Assembly: GCF_000158035.1 (NCBI RefSeq)
Contig: NZ_EQ973490.1
Span: 461,653 to 525,652 of the forward strand
DNA: 64,000 nucleotides
Origin: Bacteroides cellulosilyticus DSM 14838
Lineage (GTDB): Bacteria; Bacteroidota; Bacteroidia; Bacteroidales; Bacteroidaceae
Direction of reading: 5' to 3'
The translations under genes were made by a program, and so were the position numbers. This document shows positions 37,671 to 46,851 of this stretch, piece by piece. The stretch's first letter is position 1, and each line of letters begins with the position of its first letter. Under the pieces are notes generated by a model that saw nothing but the letters and a program-made list of their open reading frames with translations, was not told the origin of the DNA and did no database searches.

Positions 37671-38761
37671 CGCACCACCTCCTGCTTTAGAGGATGAATA
37701 AACACAAACCGCGCACCGGCAGTATAGCCGGAATCCACCCAGATTTCTCCACCCAGCCGCTTGATAATCAACTTGCAGATGGACAACCCCAAGCCTGCGC
37801 CCTGCACTCCCTCATTCAGCTTCTCAAACCGACCGAAGATCGTGCTTTGCCTTTCAAGAGGAATACCGCAACCGGTATCCGTCACCGAGAACTCTGCAAA
37901 ACCCTGTTCATCCAATCGCAATGCAAGCGTGATGCTTCCCTCTTTCGTAAACTTAGTGGCATTTACCAGCAGATTCACCAGCATTTGCTGCAAACGCCCT
38001 TGGTCCGTCTCTATCTCCAATGAAGTCAATTCCGTTTCAAAACGAATATCCGCTGATGTCTGCTTGATGTTATCCAGCATCTTCACCACATTGCGGCAGA
38101 GAGCCACTACTTCATGCGTAGTGATGCTGAACTTCATATTCGCTACATCCAGGCATGAAATATCCACGACATCATTAATCAGTTTAAGCAACAATTCGGA
38201 GTTCAATTGAATCACATCGTTGCACTGTACACGAGTAGCCTCATCAATTCCCGGCGTAGTCAACACTTCCGAGAAACCCGCCAATGCATTCAGGGGAGTC
38301 TTGATTTCATGACTCATATTGGAAAGGAACAAGCTCTTGTTACGAATGGATTCTTCGGCCATGGACTTAGCTTTCTGAAGTTCATTTTTAGAATGAAGCA
38401 ACCGCTTCCCTACCTTTTTCAGATAGAAAAAACCACCCAATAAAAAAACGGCAAGGGATAGGATAATGATAAAAGAGAGTTGTAACAAACGCTTTTGCTG
38501 TGCACTATTTTGCAATTCCAGTTCATCGATGGTATAATCTTTGCGCATATCTTCCACCCGCTCTCCGGTGTATACACGAAACAGAGAATCACCAAGCACT
38601 ATCATTTCACTATAAATTCGGGCCGCATCTTTGTACTCTTCTTCTTCCATTTTCTGTTCGGCATTTTGCCAATACAAGCTATCTACTATTACCTCTTCTG
38701 CACAAAGAGATGACGGCATCCCGGACAAGACAAATATCAATAGTAATATAAGTAGTTTCAT
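37667..38761 (-). CDS. Sensor histidine kinase (intact catalytic domain)
   Basis: A 364-residue inner-membrane kinase. Signal peptide (about 1-20), a short TPR-like periplasmic part (about 25-90), a transmembrane segment (about 94-115), then DHp and ATPase domains. The H box is FLSNMSHEIKTPLN (His151); the N box MLVNLLVNATKFT, DTGCGIP and GAGLGLSICKLI are all present. ATG 38761 is chosen; a longer frame to 38851 would run through the TATCTTTG promoter box at 38786-38793. The next gene overlaps by 4 bp and lacks the catalytic residues. No response regulator is adjacent, so the partner lies elsewhere. Confidence 0.9.
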   Translation of the reverse strand: MKLLILLLIFVLSGMPSSLCAEEVIVDSLYWQNAEQKMEEEEYKDAARIYSEMIVLGDSLFRVYTGERVEDMRKDYTIDELELQNSAQQKRLLQLSFIIILSLAVFLLGGFFYLKKVGKRLLHSKNELQKAKSMAEESIRNKSLFLSNMSHEIKTPLNALAGFSEVLTTPGIDEATRVQCNDVIQLNSELLLKLINDVVDISCLDVANMKFSITTHEVVALCRNVVKMLDNIKQTSADIRFETELTSLEIETDQGRLQQMLVNLLVNATKFTKEGSITLALRLDEQGFAEFSVTDTGCGIPLERQSTIFGRFEKLNEGVQGAGLGLSICKLIIKRLGGEIWVDSGYTAGARFVFIHPLKQEVVR

Positions 38762-38785
38762 TCCATCAATTGCGTGTATTGTCTG

Positions 38786-38793
38786 CAAAGATA
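38786..38793 (-). promoter_or_regulatory. -7 promoter box of the kinase pair
   Basis: Minus-strand TATCTTTG, 25 bp before the ATG at 38761. It decides the start codon of the kinase. Confidence 0.6.
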
Positions 38794-38826
38794 ACCTTTT
38801 AGAGAGAAGGACTGCCATTGAAGCAC

Positions 38827-38871
38827 AAAAAAAGAGATGTTCCAAGAGCATAAAATCTCTTGAAACATCTC
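38827..38871 (-). terminator. Intrinsic terminator after gpmI
   Basis: On the minus strand GAGATGTTTCAAGAG and CTCTTGGAACATCTC (arms at 38857-38871 and 38834-38848) pair with one mismatch around an 8-base loop, followed by TTTTTTT. It lies 27 bp after the gpmI stop. Confidence 0.9.
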
Positions 38872-38897
38872 CTTTATTGAATATTGCAGGCAGTTGC

Positions 38898-40412
38898 TTA
38901 CTTAATCAAGTCTTTTCCTGTCATATCGGCCGGCTGCGCCATACCCAGAATGTGAAGGATAGAAGGAGCAACATCTGCCAAAACACCATTCTCAACTTTG
39001 GCATTCTTGTTCTCGGTTACATAAACAAAAGGAACCGGATTCAGAGAGTGAGCAGTGTTCGGAGTGCCGTCTTCGTTCAGTGCATGGTCTGCATTACCGT
39101 GGTCAGCGATGATGATTACTTCATAATCGTTGGCTTTGGCAGCTTCTACCGTATCTTTCACACATTCGTCGATAGCTTTTACAGCTTTCTCGATAGCGCT
39201 ATAAATACCGGTATGCCCTACCATATCACCGTTAGCGTAGTTCACAACAATGAAATCGAACTTTTGAGTGTTGATAGCTTCCACCAATTTATCCTTTACT
39301 TCGTAAGCACTCATCTCCGGTTTCAAGTCGTAAGTAGCTACTTTCGGAGACGGAACCAAGATGCGCTCTTCAGCGTCATACGGAGTTTCACGACCACCGT
39401 TGAAGAAGAAAGTTACGTGAGCATACTTTTCCGTTTCAGCAATGTGCAATTGAGTCTTGCCTTGAGCTGCCAGATATTCTCCCAATGTATTCTGAACATT
39501 TTCCTTATCGAAAAGAACATGTACGCCTTTGAAAGATGCATCATACGGAGTCATGCAGTAGTATTGCAAGCCCGGAATGATGTGCATACCCTGTTCCGGC
39601 ATATCTTGTTGAGTCAGTACTACGGTCAGTTCTTTCGCACGGTCGTTACGATAGTTGAAGAAGATAACTACATCACCTTCCTTAATGGTTCCGTCGAAGT
39701 TACCATTTACAATCGGCTTGATAAATTCGTCCGTCACACCTTCGTCATAAGACTCCTGCATAGCCTGAACCATATCGGTAGCTACTTTACCTTCGCCGTT
39801 TACCAGCAAGTCATAAGCCACTTTCACACGTTCCCAACGTTTGTCGCGATCCATTGCATAGAAACGACCTACGATAGAAGCAATCTTACCTGCTGACTTT
39901 TCGCAATGTGCAGTCAGTTGTTCAATAAAGCCTTTACCACTCTTCGGGTCGGTATCGCGTCCATCCATGAAGCAGTGAACAAAAGTATTATCCACACCAT
40001 ATTCTTTGGCAATATCGCAAAGTTTGAATAAGTGGTCGAATGAGCTGTGTACGCCACCGTTGGAAGTCAATCCCATGAAGTGAACGTTCTTATCTTTTTC
40101 TTTGGCATAAGTGAAGGCGGAAACGATTCCCGGGTTCTTTAGAATGCTATTGTCGGCACATGCACGGTTAATCTTTACCAGATCCTGGTATACGATACGT
40201 CCGGCGCCAATATTAAGGTGTCCTACTTCCGAGTTACCCATCTGACCATCGGGCAAACCTACATTTTCACCGCTTGCCTGAAGCTGTGAGTGAGGATATG
40301 TTGCCAGCAGACTGTCCCAGTACGGAGTAGGTGTATTGAAAATCACGTCATCTTTCCCCTGATCGCCGATACCCCAGCCATCAAGAATCATTAAAAGGGC
40401 TTTCTTACTCAT
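38898..40412 (-). CDS. gpmI: 2,3-bisphosphoglycerate-independent phosphoglycerate mutase
   Basis: A 504-residue cytoplasmic Mn-dependent mutase that interconverts 3- and 2-phosphoglycerate in glycolysis. The metal-binding start is [12 protein letters not shown]. The catalytic Ser is in [50 protein letters not shown] and [10 protein letters not shown] are further alkaline-phosphatase-superfamily landmarks. ATG 40412 (MSKKALLM) is chosen over a longer TTG-type frame. A minus-strand TACCTTTG box lies at 40491-40498 and a terminator follows the gene. Confidence 0.97.
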   Translation of the reverse strand: MSKKALLMILDGWGIGDQGKDDVIFNTPTPYWDSLLATYPHSQLQASGENVGLPDGQMGNSEVGHLNIGAGRIVYQDLVKINRACADNSILKNPGIVSAFTYAKEKDKNVHFMGLTSNGGVHSSFDHLFKLCDIAKEYGVDNTFVHCFMDGRDTDPKSGKGFIEQLTAHCEKSAGKIASIVGRFYAMDRDKRWERVKVAYDLLVNGEGKVATDMVQAMQESYDEGVTDEFIKPIVNGNFDGTIKEGDVVIFFNYRNDRAKELTVVLTQQDMPEQGMHIIPGLQYYCMTPYDASFKGVHVLFDKENVQNTLGEYLAAQGKTQLHIAETEKYAHVTFFFNGGRETPYDAEERILVPSPKVATYDLKPEMSAYEVKDKLVEAINTQKFDFIVVNYANGDMVGHTGIYSAIEKAVKAIDECVKDTVEAAKANDYEVIIIADHGNADHALNEDGTPNTAHSLNPVPFVYVTENKNAKVENGVLADVAPSILHILGMAQPADMTGKDLIK

Positions 40413-40490
40413 AATATTAATTGATTTTAAATGTACAATCTTTAACCTTAGCAAAAACGTTCTTTATAGAGAGAACGATTTTTCCGGCTG

Positions 40491-40498
40491 CAAAGGTA
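40491..40498 (-). promoter_or_regulatory. -7 promoter box of gpmI
   Basis: Minus-strand TACCTTTG, a TAnnTTTG match, 79 bp before the gpmI ATG. It is head to head with the corA box. Confidence 0.6.
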
Positions 40499-40540
40499 CA
40501 AAAAAGCACGGTTAAAGCGTACTGTTTCAAATGATTTATG

Positions 40541-40548
40541 TACTTTTG
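40541..40548 (+). promoter_or_regulatory. -7 promoter box of corA
   Basis: TACTTTTG matches TAnnTTTG. A transcript from here would have a leader of about 130 bases before the corA ATG, carrying a short ORF and a hairpin. Confidence 0.55.
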
Positions 40549-40578
40549 TCGCGCTTTAAAAAACAAAAAACAAGAAAT

Positions 40579-40623
40579 ATGGACGATTCAAACCCACGAA
40601 CGTGCAATAGTATTTATAATTAA
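40579..40623 (+). CDS. Possible leader peptide of corA (14 codons)
   Basis: A short ORF with ATG start and TAA stop encoding MDDSNPRTCNSIYN. It begins about 30 bases after the likely transcription start, and its stop codon ends one base before a strong hairpin. Leader peptides that control Mg transporters are known in other bacteria (for example mgtL). Here the idea rests on layout only. Confidence 0.4.
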   Translation: MDDSNPRTCNSIYN

Positions 40624-40624
40624 A

Positions 40625-40660
40625 GCGAACAGAGACGTTGTCCGCAATGCCTCAGTTCGT
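40625..40660 (+). promoter_or_regulatory. UCCG-capped leader hairpin upstream of corA
   Basis: A 36-base stem-loop: GCGAAC/GUUCGU, GAG/CUC and CGUUG/CAAUG stacked with single mismatches (A-A, A-C) and a UCCG loop, a UNCG-type stable tetraloop. It is followed by AAAGGAGG at 40668-40675, an unusually strong Shine-Dalgarno site for Bacteroides, 9 bases before the corA ATG. It may gate corA translation or transcription. Confidence 0.55.
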
Positions 40661-40684
40661 TCCTAAAGAAAGGAGGCCATTACG

Positions 40685-41611
40685 ATGAGAACGTACCTTT
40701 ATTCTGAAGCCGGCTTTATAGAAAAGTCGCAATGGATGCCCAATAGCTGGGTAAACGTTGAATGCCCCGATGACAATGATTTTGATTTCCTCACCCAAGA
40801 GTTGAAAGTTCCGGAATCTTTTTTGGAAGATATCGCCGATGCGGATGAACGCCCGCGTACGGAAACGGAAGGCAACTGGTTGCTCACCATCCTGCGTATC
40901 CCGATGCAGAGCAGTCAGCATGGCATTCCCTTTATCACCGTGCCAATAGGCATCATTACCAATAATGAAATTATCGTATCGGTATGTTATCACAAGACTG
41001 AACTCATCTCGGATTTTATCCAACATACACGTCGCAAAGGTATCGTAGTGAACAATAAGCTGGACTTGATCCTGCGGATGATTTATTCTTCCGCCGTCTG
41101 GTTTTTGAAGTATCTGAAACAGATAAACAATGATGTAGCCAATGCGGAAAAAGAGTTGGAGAAAAGTATCCGCAATGAAGACTTGCTCCGTCTGATGAAG
41201 TTACAAAAAACCCTTGTCTACTTCAACACTTCCATCCGCGGAAATGAAGTGATGATCGGGCGATTGAAGAATATCTTCCAGGATACCGACTATCTGGATA
41301 TGGAGCTGTTGGAGGATGTAATCATTGAACTAAAACAGGCATACAATACCGTAAACATTTACAGCGACATCCTGACAGGAACGATGGATGCTTTTGCCTC
41401 CATTATTTCCAACAACGTCAATGCTATCATGAAACGCATGACGAGCCTTTCCATCACGCTCATGATACCGACACTGATAGCCAGTTTCTACGGCATGAAT
41501 GTGGATATTCACCTGGAAGGTTTCCCGTATGCTTTCATATTCATTATCCTGATCTCCGTAATATTATCGGCAGGAACATTTATCTGGTTCAGGAAGATTA
41601 AGTGGTTCTAA
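40685..41611 (+). CDS. corA: CorA family magnesium/cobalt transporter
   Basis: A 308-residue inner-membrane divalent-cation channel. A long cytoplasmic N-terminal domain (about 1-240), with a stalk helix, is followed by two transmembrane segments: LTLMIPTLIASFYGMNVDIH (holding the selectivity motif YGMN) and AFIFIILISVILSAGTFIWF. The C-terminus ends in basic RKIKWF. The translation start has AAAGGAGG at good spacing, unlike its neighbours. The gene has its own structured leader and converges with the next gene, 7 bp apart. Confidence 0.95.
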   Translation: MRTYLYSEAGFIEKSQWMPNSWVNVECPDDNDFDFLTQELKVPESFLEDIADADERPRTETEGNWLLTILRIPMQSSQHGIPFITVPIGIITNNEIIVSVCYHKTELISDFIQHTRRKGIVVNNKLDLILRMIYSSAVWFLKYLKQINNDVANAEKELEKSIRNEDLLRLMKLQKTLVYFNTSIRGNEVMIGRLKNIFQDTDYLDMELLEDVIIELKQAYNTVNIYSDILTGTMDAFASIISNNVNAIMKRMTSLSITLMIPTLIASFYGMNVDIHLEGFPYAFIFIILISVILSAGTFIWFRKIKWF

Positions 41612-41618
41612 ACTACCA

Positions 41619-42443
41619 TTACCGCATTTGTTTTTGTATCAAAGATGATGTAGTTACGACCTCGTGACTATCATCATCTTCTTCTTTTATTTCCTCTTCC
41701 GCCTTTTCTACTTTATTCACCTTGTCGGCTCCGGCAGCAGTAGGTCGGGTTTTCCAGGTAAGGCGCGTTGTCATAACAGAAGGTTTAGTACTGGAAGGTT
41801 TCATGAAGCTGTCCATCCAGGAGTCGTCAGCATCGTCAACATTCTTCAAATTCGTAGCCGCCGAAGATTGAAGTACAGGAGATTGGGATGCGGAAGACAT
41901 CTGTACCGGCTGATTCGAAGCGTTCAGCAGGAAAGCATACGTATTCTTCGTATCCTTCAAGGCACTCGAAGTTTTGAAGAAAGTAACTAGATTCATGATT
42001 ACCAAAAAGACAGCCGCAAGGGGCGCAAGAGCTATGATAATCGCCAGTCGGATCAGCAACATTATAAACGGATAAAAAAGACTGTCAATGATATCATTAC
42101 TGACTACCCGCATTCCTCCAGAGGATTTTGTAGATTTAAACGCCGAGGGAATGCCGCCAATACCTGCATATATCCACGCATTCATGGCATCACCGGTAGA
42201 TTGCCAGATAGAAAAACCCAATATCATGAAAACCAATACGAAAATGCACTTTATCAGCGCCCATACTTTCCGCCTACCCAAAGTAGACATTTCATCTTCC
42301 GCGGCTTTCAAATTACAGTCGTGGCACAAAGGTTTGCCGTCATAAGAGTAAATAGAACCATTCAGACAGTTCTGACATAATCCCACTCCACAAGATCCGC
42401 AGGTGGCAACAGCATAGTCATTCAAATGTTTGTAGCAATTCAT
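41619..42443 (-). CDS. Zinc-finger membrane protein of unknown function
   Basis: A 274-residue protein not assigned to a known function. The N-terminus has a B-box-like metal site: CYKHLNDYAVATCGSCGVGLCQNCL, with PLCHDC shortly after (read as Cys/His pairs). Two to three transmembrane segments follow (about 70-90, 125-165). The cytoplasmic C-terminus is Ser/Thr-rich and then very charged (EKAEEEIKEEDDDSHE). ATG 42443 is chosen, since a longer frame overlaps the TATCTTTG box at 42465-42472. Similar B-box-plus-membrane proteins are common in Bacteroidota without assigned role. Confidence 0.75.
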   Translation of the reverse strand: MNCYKHLNDYAVATCGSCGVGLCQNCLNGSIYSYDGKPLCHDCNLKAAEDEMSTLGRRKVWALIKCIFVLVFMILGFSIWQSTGDAMNAWIYAGIGGIPSAFKSTKSSGGMRVVSNDIIDSLFYPFIMLLIRLAIIIALAPLAAVFLVIMNLVTFFKTSSALKDTKNTYAFLLNASNQPVQMSSASQSPVLQSSAATNLKNVDDADDSWMDSFMKPSSTKPSVMTTRLTWKTRPTAAGADKVNKVEKAEEEIKEEDDDSHEVVTTSSLIQKQMR

Positions 42444-42464
42444 AGCAGTGTCTTTCTTTGTGTA

Positions 42465-42472
42465 CAAAGATA
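42465..42472 (-). promoter_or_regulatory. -7 promoter box of the zinc-finger membrane protein
   Basis: Minus-strand TATCTTTG, 22 bp before the ATG at 42443. Confidence 0.55.
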
Positions 42473-42503
42473 TACAAAGAAAGACACTTAGCCTAATGCA
42501 ACG

Positions 42504-45044
42504 TCAGTTTTGTTTTTCCGCTTCGTATATTTCCTTTACTTCGCTTGCACTCAACACTCGTGTATCATAAACCCGAAGATTATCAATACTCATGGAAAGA
42601 GCATTCAGTGTTGTAGTCGAGTTTCGTTTCATCGTACCGCCAAGTTGGAATTTAACACCATACCCGTAATCAGCCTGACTGGAATTTCCCTGACTAAAAG
42701 GATTACAATATTCCGTAGCCACGCCTACATACTCACCATCAATATAGAGTTTACTTGTAATGGTAGCATCGGAAGTTTTAGGATAATCCGAAGTCAAAGT
42801 AATCATGTGCCAATCATTATCCAACGCAGAATGTTCAAAAGGAGTAGATTTATCATAAGACGGATATCCATTAAAGTACTTAGTCACAGTGAACTTCAAT
42901 TTACCATCCACCATTGAAAGGCAGAAATTATTTTCATTAGTACTCTTGACCGAATGGAAAATATGCCCGTCCGAGAGCCCCTTGGCCCAAAAAGATATAG
43001 AGAACTTATATTTGTCAATCAACCCTTCGGGAATGCTGATATAACTTTCATTCGCACGACTGAAACTGATAGCCTGACTGCCGTTCTTACTATTTGAAAT
43101 ATAAGTGGGAGCATTCAGAGCCGAAGCCGTTAAAGTCGTTTCTGTCACACTCTTGGTATTTCCTTCAAAAGTATAATATACATACAGCCCATTACTTACT
43201 ACCTTGGACGCATCTTTTTTCTCCACAATCATTGTCAATGGAATTTCTTTATTACCAAGGTCAGTCTGCACCACTATGTTGCAACTATAATTTCCTGCAG
43301 CCAACCCTTTGCGGTCTATTCTGACTTCCACGTTGTCTGTCGCAGAAGCAGCCACTGTACCCGAGTTCTTACTGAAAGAAATCCAAGCTACATTTTCTTT
43401 TGTGGATAACTGATAAAAAGTCGTCCCATAATAAGAGCTGACAGAGAATGAAGCCTTATCATTGACTCCAACCGTCAGCGATTGCGGATTCACATCAAAA
43501 CTGCGCTGAGGTTTCTCTTCAGCACTGATAGTTATTTCCTCAGACAGGCCGGCAACATTTACTTTGATCGTAGTTCCCATTTGCCCTTTCACTTTGGAAC
43601 GATCCAAAGTCACTGTCACGGTAGCAGACTTGCCCATACCCAAAGCTCCTTCTGCCGGAGATACTGTTATCCAATCTGCATTAATTCCGGAAATATTCCA
43701 ATCCAGCGTCCCTGTATTACCTATATTCTTAATTGCAAATGTCGAAGAATTCAGATCCTGTCCGAAATCTATTGCCCTTGGACTGACATCCAGTTTCTTA
43801 TCCGACTCTTTCACTTTCATCGTAACAGGTATTTCCAAATCCTGCAAGTCCGAACGTACAATCAAAGTGCAATTATAATCCCCGGCCTGTAGTCCTTCTC
43901 TTGAAACAGACAATTCCACCGTTTCCTTCATTGCAGGGTTAGCGGCATCATATTGCGGAATCGTACCATTCGTTTTCGACAGTTTCAGCCAATCGGTATC
44001 GTTTTCCTTTATTATCAGCATGTAAGATGTACTGCCATAATAGGAACGTAAAGTCAGCGTAGACTTTTCCTGCTCTCCCAAAGCCAGTGTCGCCGGATCA
44101 GCTTCTATACGACGTTCCAACTTCTCATCCGCCGATATTTCAAGCGGTAACGACTCTCCATCCGCATTAATCAAAATAGAAGTCTTCACATGATCCTTTA
44201 TTTTACTCCGGTTTAATGCAACCTTTACGGCACTGGACTTTCCCTGTTCCGTCTCTCCCTTCATGGGAGTAATGGAAGTGATCCAATCTACATCCAGTCC
44301 CGTAATATTCCAACTTACACCTCCACTGTTACCGATATTCTTCACATCGAATGTCAAGACTGACTCATCCGTACCAAAATCCAGTTTTGAAGGAATGATT
44401 TCGATTTTCGATGTTTTCCTTTCCACTTCTGCCGTAATCTTCAATGACACGGACTCCTTATCGGCATTTATAATAATTGTCAGTTCTTTATTCTCTGTCA
44501 GTTTCTCACGCAACAAAGAGACTTGTACGGCACAACTTTTACCGGCTTCCAACGCTCCGCTTGCAGGATTTACTTCCAGCCAATCCACTTTATCCAAACC
44601 GGATATATTCCAGTTGAATTTTGCAGTACCTTTATTGAATATATCAAAAGAAAGAGACGTATTGGTCTTGCCAAAATTCAGTGTGGATACCCCTAACTCT
44701 ATTTTTGCATCTTTCTTCACAGGGGTCAACGTAATATCTCCCATCGCATTTTTGCCGGTAACGACACTGACACTTTTGGTATTAGTGACATAATCTGCCT
44801 TTCTTGCTTCAACCTGATACTGTCCCGGTTCCAAATTCAGGAATTCATAAGTTCCATCATCACCGGTCGTCCGTGAAATACCTCCGGGAGTCAACGTCAC
44901 AGTTGTTCCATGCAGAACTTCACCACTCTGCGTATCCGTCACTTTACCATATATAGAGCCTGTCAAGTCTTCCTCATCTTTTGCACAGGATATCACAAAA
45001 AGTAACACTAATAAATACAGGCATTTATTCTTAAAAACTTTCAT
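42504..45044 (-). CDS. Lipoprotein with a carboxypeptidase-regulatory-like domain, BACON repeats and a LamG-type domain
   Basis: An 846-residue surface-type lipoprotein. Lipobox VISCAK (Cys20). Residues about 30-105 form a carboxypeptidase-regulatory-like beta-sandwich (GSIYGKVTDTQSGEVLHGTT). Five BACON-type Ig-like domains follow (about 110-630). They come in two kinds: three with NIGN..WNISGL and WITVSP, and two with SSYYGTTFYQ. The C-terminus (about 640-846) is a concanavalin-like LamG domain (YYTFEGNTKS, ISFWAKG, DNLRVYDTRVLSASE). BACON domains often bind or space from glycans or mucins. It is the last gene of a three-gene operon; no enzyme domain is seen, so adhesion is the likely role. 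Confidence 0.85.
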   Translation of the reverse strand: MKVFKNKCLYLLVLLFVISCAKDEEDLTGSIYGKVTDTQSGEVLHGTTVTLTPGGISRTTGDDGTYEFLNLEPGQYQVEARKADYVTNTKSVSVVTGKNAMGDITLTPVKKDAKIELGVSTLNFGKTNTSLSFDIFNKGTAKFNWNISGLDKVDWLEVNPASGALEAGKSCAVQVSLLREKLTENKELTIIINADKESVSLKITAEVERKTSKIEIIPSKLDFGTDESVLTFDVKNIGNSGGVSWNITGLDVDWITSITPMKGETEQGKSSAVKVALNRSKIKDHVKTSILINADGESLPLEISADEKLERRIEADPATLALGEQEKSTLTLRSYYGSTSYMLIIKENDTDWLKLSKTNGTIPQYDAANPAMKETVELSVSREGLQAGDYNCTLIVRSDLQDLEIPVTMKVKESDKKLDVSPRAIDFGQDLNSSTFAIKNIGNTGTLDWNISGINADWITVSPAEGALGMGKSATVTVTLDRSKVKGQMGTTIKVNVAGLSEEITISAEEKPQRSFDVNPQSLTVGVNDKASFSVSSYYGTTFYQLSTKENVAWISFSKNSGTVAASATDNVEVRIDRKGLAAGNYSCNIVVQTDLGNKEIPLTMIVEKKDASKVVSNGLYVYYTFEGNTKSVTETTLTASALNAPTYISNSKNGSQAISFSRANESYISIPEGLIDKYKFSISFWAKGLSDGHIFHSVKSTNENNFCLSMVDGKLKFTVTKYFNGYPSYDKSTPFEHSALDNDWHMITLTSDYPKTSDATITSKLYIDGEYVGVATEYCNPFSQGNSSQADYGYGVKFQLGGTMKRNSTTTLNALSMSIDNLRVYDTRVLSASEVKEIYEAEKQN

Positions 45045-45065
45045 AATTCACTTAGATTTATTGGT

Positions 45066-45929
45066 TTAAAAATGAAAAGTCAATGCTAACCCATTGCATT
45101 CGGTACCCATCACCGGAGTCATCGACAAATACTTCTGTCCCGATTGTACGCATCCCCGCTTCGCACCGTTAGCAATGGCAGCATCCACCAAATTATAGAT
45201 ATAAAGGGCAACCGCCGCACCAATACATACGTTGCGGCCTGTCTCCCAATTATCCGCCTTGGAGTTGTAGGTCTTCGCATGCGCAGGTTGTTCCCTCATC
45301 TTTTTTACATAAGAAGCACGGGTATTCTCGCAAAGCACGATAGCTGCCGCCAAAGCCGCTTCACCTCCCAGAATGGAAAGTCCTTTTGCCGTACTGCCTT
45401 TATACAACTGTCCCACACCGGGAATTAAAGAATACGCCAGCCCACGAATCCCATACTTCTTTGTGAAAGTGACTTCTTGAAAACGTACCTTATCCGCATT
45501 ATTAGCCACTTCAAACAATACCCAGCAATTGTATATGCCACTTTTGTCTTTTTCCCAATAAATATCAATCTGCGTAAAGGCTGTTTTAAAATTATCAAAA
45601 TCAAGGTTATACGTATAGTTATGCTCGATATTTTCCGTATAAACATGATCCCGGCTTTCCGCCTTTATTTTCTCAATAGCTGTCCCCTTCACAGACACTC
45701 CATGCATACTTGCCAAATCTCCAACCAGAGTCAACACTGCGCTTTCGCAAGCATCAGACAGAGTTCTGCCCTCTCCATGGGCAACCTTGAAGTAATAGCT
45801 GTTATCATGATTTTTAGGAAAAACTCCATTCTTCCAACGCGGTGCAATTTTATCCGACTTATCGGGACGGGCCGCTTGCATACTTATGCCATACAAACAG
45901 AGCAACAGGAATACGAATATAGTTTTCAT
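45066..45929 (-). CDS. Exported protein with DUF5683-like membrane segment
   Basis: A 287-residue protein. Signal peptide (about 1-19, ending MQAARP). The middle part (about 40-150) looks like the lipoprotein/LPP20-like domain seen in stress- or gliding-related proteins (GEGRTLSDACESAVLTLVGDLA). After it comes GLAYSLIPGVGQLYKGSTAKGL, the motif of DUF5683-type membrane proteins, with two hydrophobic segments. Role unknown. It is 21 bp from the BACON gene and 4 bp from the gene before it, so the three act as one operon. Confidence 0.75.
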   Translation of the reverse strand: MKTIFVFLLLCLYGISMQAARPDKSDKIAPRWKNGVFPKNHDNSYYFKVAHGEGRTLSDACESAVLTLVGDLASMHGVSVKGTAIEKIKAESRDHVYTENIEHNYTYNLDFDNFKTAFTQIDIYWEKDKSGIYNCWVLFEVANNADKVRFQEVTFTKKYGIRGLAYSLIPGVGQLYKGSTAKGLSILGGEAALAAAIVLCENTRASYVKKMREQPAHAKTYNSKADNWETGRNVCIGAAVALYIYNLVDAAIANGAKRGCVQSGQKYLSMTPVMGTECNGLALTFHF

Positions 45930-45933
45930 GTTA

Positions 45934-46581
45934 TTACTCTGTTATTTGTGTTATCTTGTCATTGATGAAATCTGAAATTTGTGTTGCATACTCCTGTCTG
46001 AGTTTAGATTCCTCCAAAGCAGCATTCAAAGCTTTTTTTCTGATATCTAAAGCTTTATCTTCATTCACCAAGAAAATGATCTGGTATTCTTTAGCCCCAT
46101 TCATATCCTTATATACACTATAACTTTCCGTTAAGGTTCCTTTGTTTATTAAAGTACCAAGCGCCCTTTCATAAGCACCATAAAAACGATCCAGTTCACC
46201 GGTCTCCGAATCCGCCGTAGCAACATCGGAAGTAGTACGCCCTTTGACATAGGAACTTGCTAAATTCGCATACGTCACAATCGCATTGTTATAGGCCGCC
46301 TGACGACAAACATTGGTACGCATACACCCTGATGATGTACCCACCAATTGCGTATAATTGCCATTCTGCAATTTGTCATAATGTTGTAGCAAAATAACCT
46401 CAAAGGATCTCGAAGTCGCATCCAGTTTCCAACCGTCTTTTTTGTACTCTTTCAACTTAGTTTTGTACTCTTTTTTTAGTTCTTTCTCTAATTGCTTATT
46501 TTGTGCTCTTCCACTCTGAGGCATTACACACAACAATACAATTGTCCAAACTACCACCCAAGGTTTCATTGTAAGTTTCAT
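45934..46581 (-). CDS. Exported hypothetical protein, first gene of the BACON operon
   Basis: A 215-residue protein. Signal peptide (about 1-27, ending GRAQ) is followed by a Lys-rich helical region (KQLEKELKKEYKTKLKEYKK), then a helical domain similar in kind to the middle part of its neighbour (ACR-type CRQAAYNNAIVTYANLASSY). No family name can be given. ATG 46581 is used; 46569 (MKPW) is an alternative. A TATCTTTG box on the minus strand at 46761-46768 could drive the operon. Confidence 0.7.
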   Translation of the reverse strand: MKLTMKPWVVVWTIVLLCVMPQSGRAQNKQLEKELKKEYKTKLKEYKKDGWKLDATSRSFEVILLQHYDKLQNGNYTQLVGTSSGCMRTNVCRQAAYNNAIVTYANLASSYVKGRTTSDVATADSETGELDRFYGAYERALGTLINKGTLTESYSVYKDMNGAKEYQIIFLVNEDKALDIRKKALNAALEESKLRQEYATQISDFINDKITQITE

Positions 46582-46760
46582 AATTTTTTTTTAATTTTAA
46601 AGGGCAGCAACATTGTCACTGTTTCATGTTTGTTACTTAATTTATCAATCTCTCATAAACAAAAAAAATCTTTTCACGTTATGTAATTAAACGGAAAGAG
46701 ACGAATCAACTGCATTCTATTGGCTTAACTGATACTGATATGAGTGTTTTTGTTTCTTTG

Positions 46761-46768
46761 CAAAGATA
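46761..46768 (-). promoter_or_regulatory. -7 promoter box of the BACON operon
   Basis: Minus-strand TATCTTTG inside the palindrome CTTTGCAAAG, 180 bp before the first gene. The long leader lowers confidence. Confidence 0.4.
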
Positions 46769-46796
46769 AGCATGTATTAACATTGGTTATATCCAC

Positions 46797-46813
46797 TATA
46801 TTTGCTACATTTG
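46797..46813 (+). promoter_or_regulatory. Two overlapping -7 boxes of the XRE gene
   Basis: TATATTTG (46797-46804) and TACATTTG (46806-46813) both match TAnnTTTG, 9 bp apart. A TTGG at 46783-46786 is a possible -33 for the second. The boxes lie back to back with the minus-strand box at 46761. Confidence 0.55.
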
Positions 46814-46851
46814 CCCGATAAAATAAGAGTATTCCCCTAATTTTTACGACC

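Noticed and set aside
38631..39896. Long plus-strand frame of 421 codons opposite gpmI and the kinase
   Set aside because: It is a shadow of well-supported minus-strand genes, has low-complexity hydrophobic and Ile/Phe-rich content, and shows no domain.
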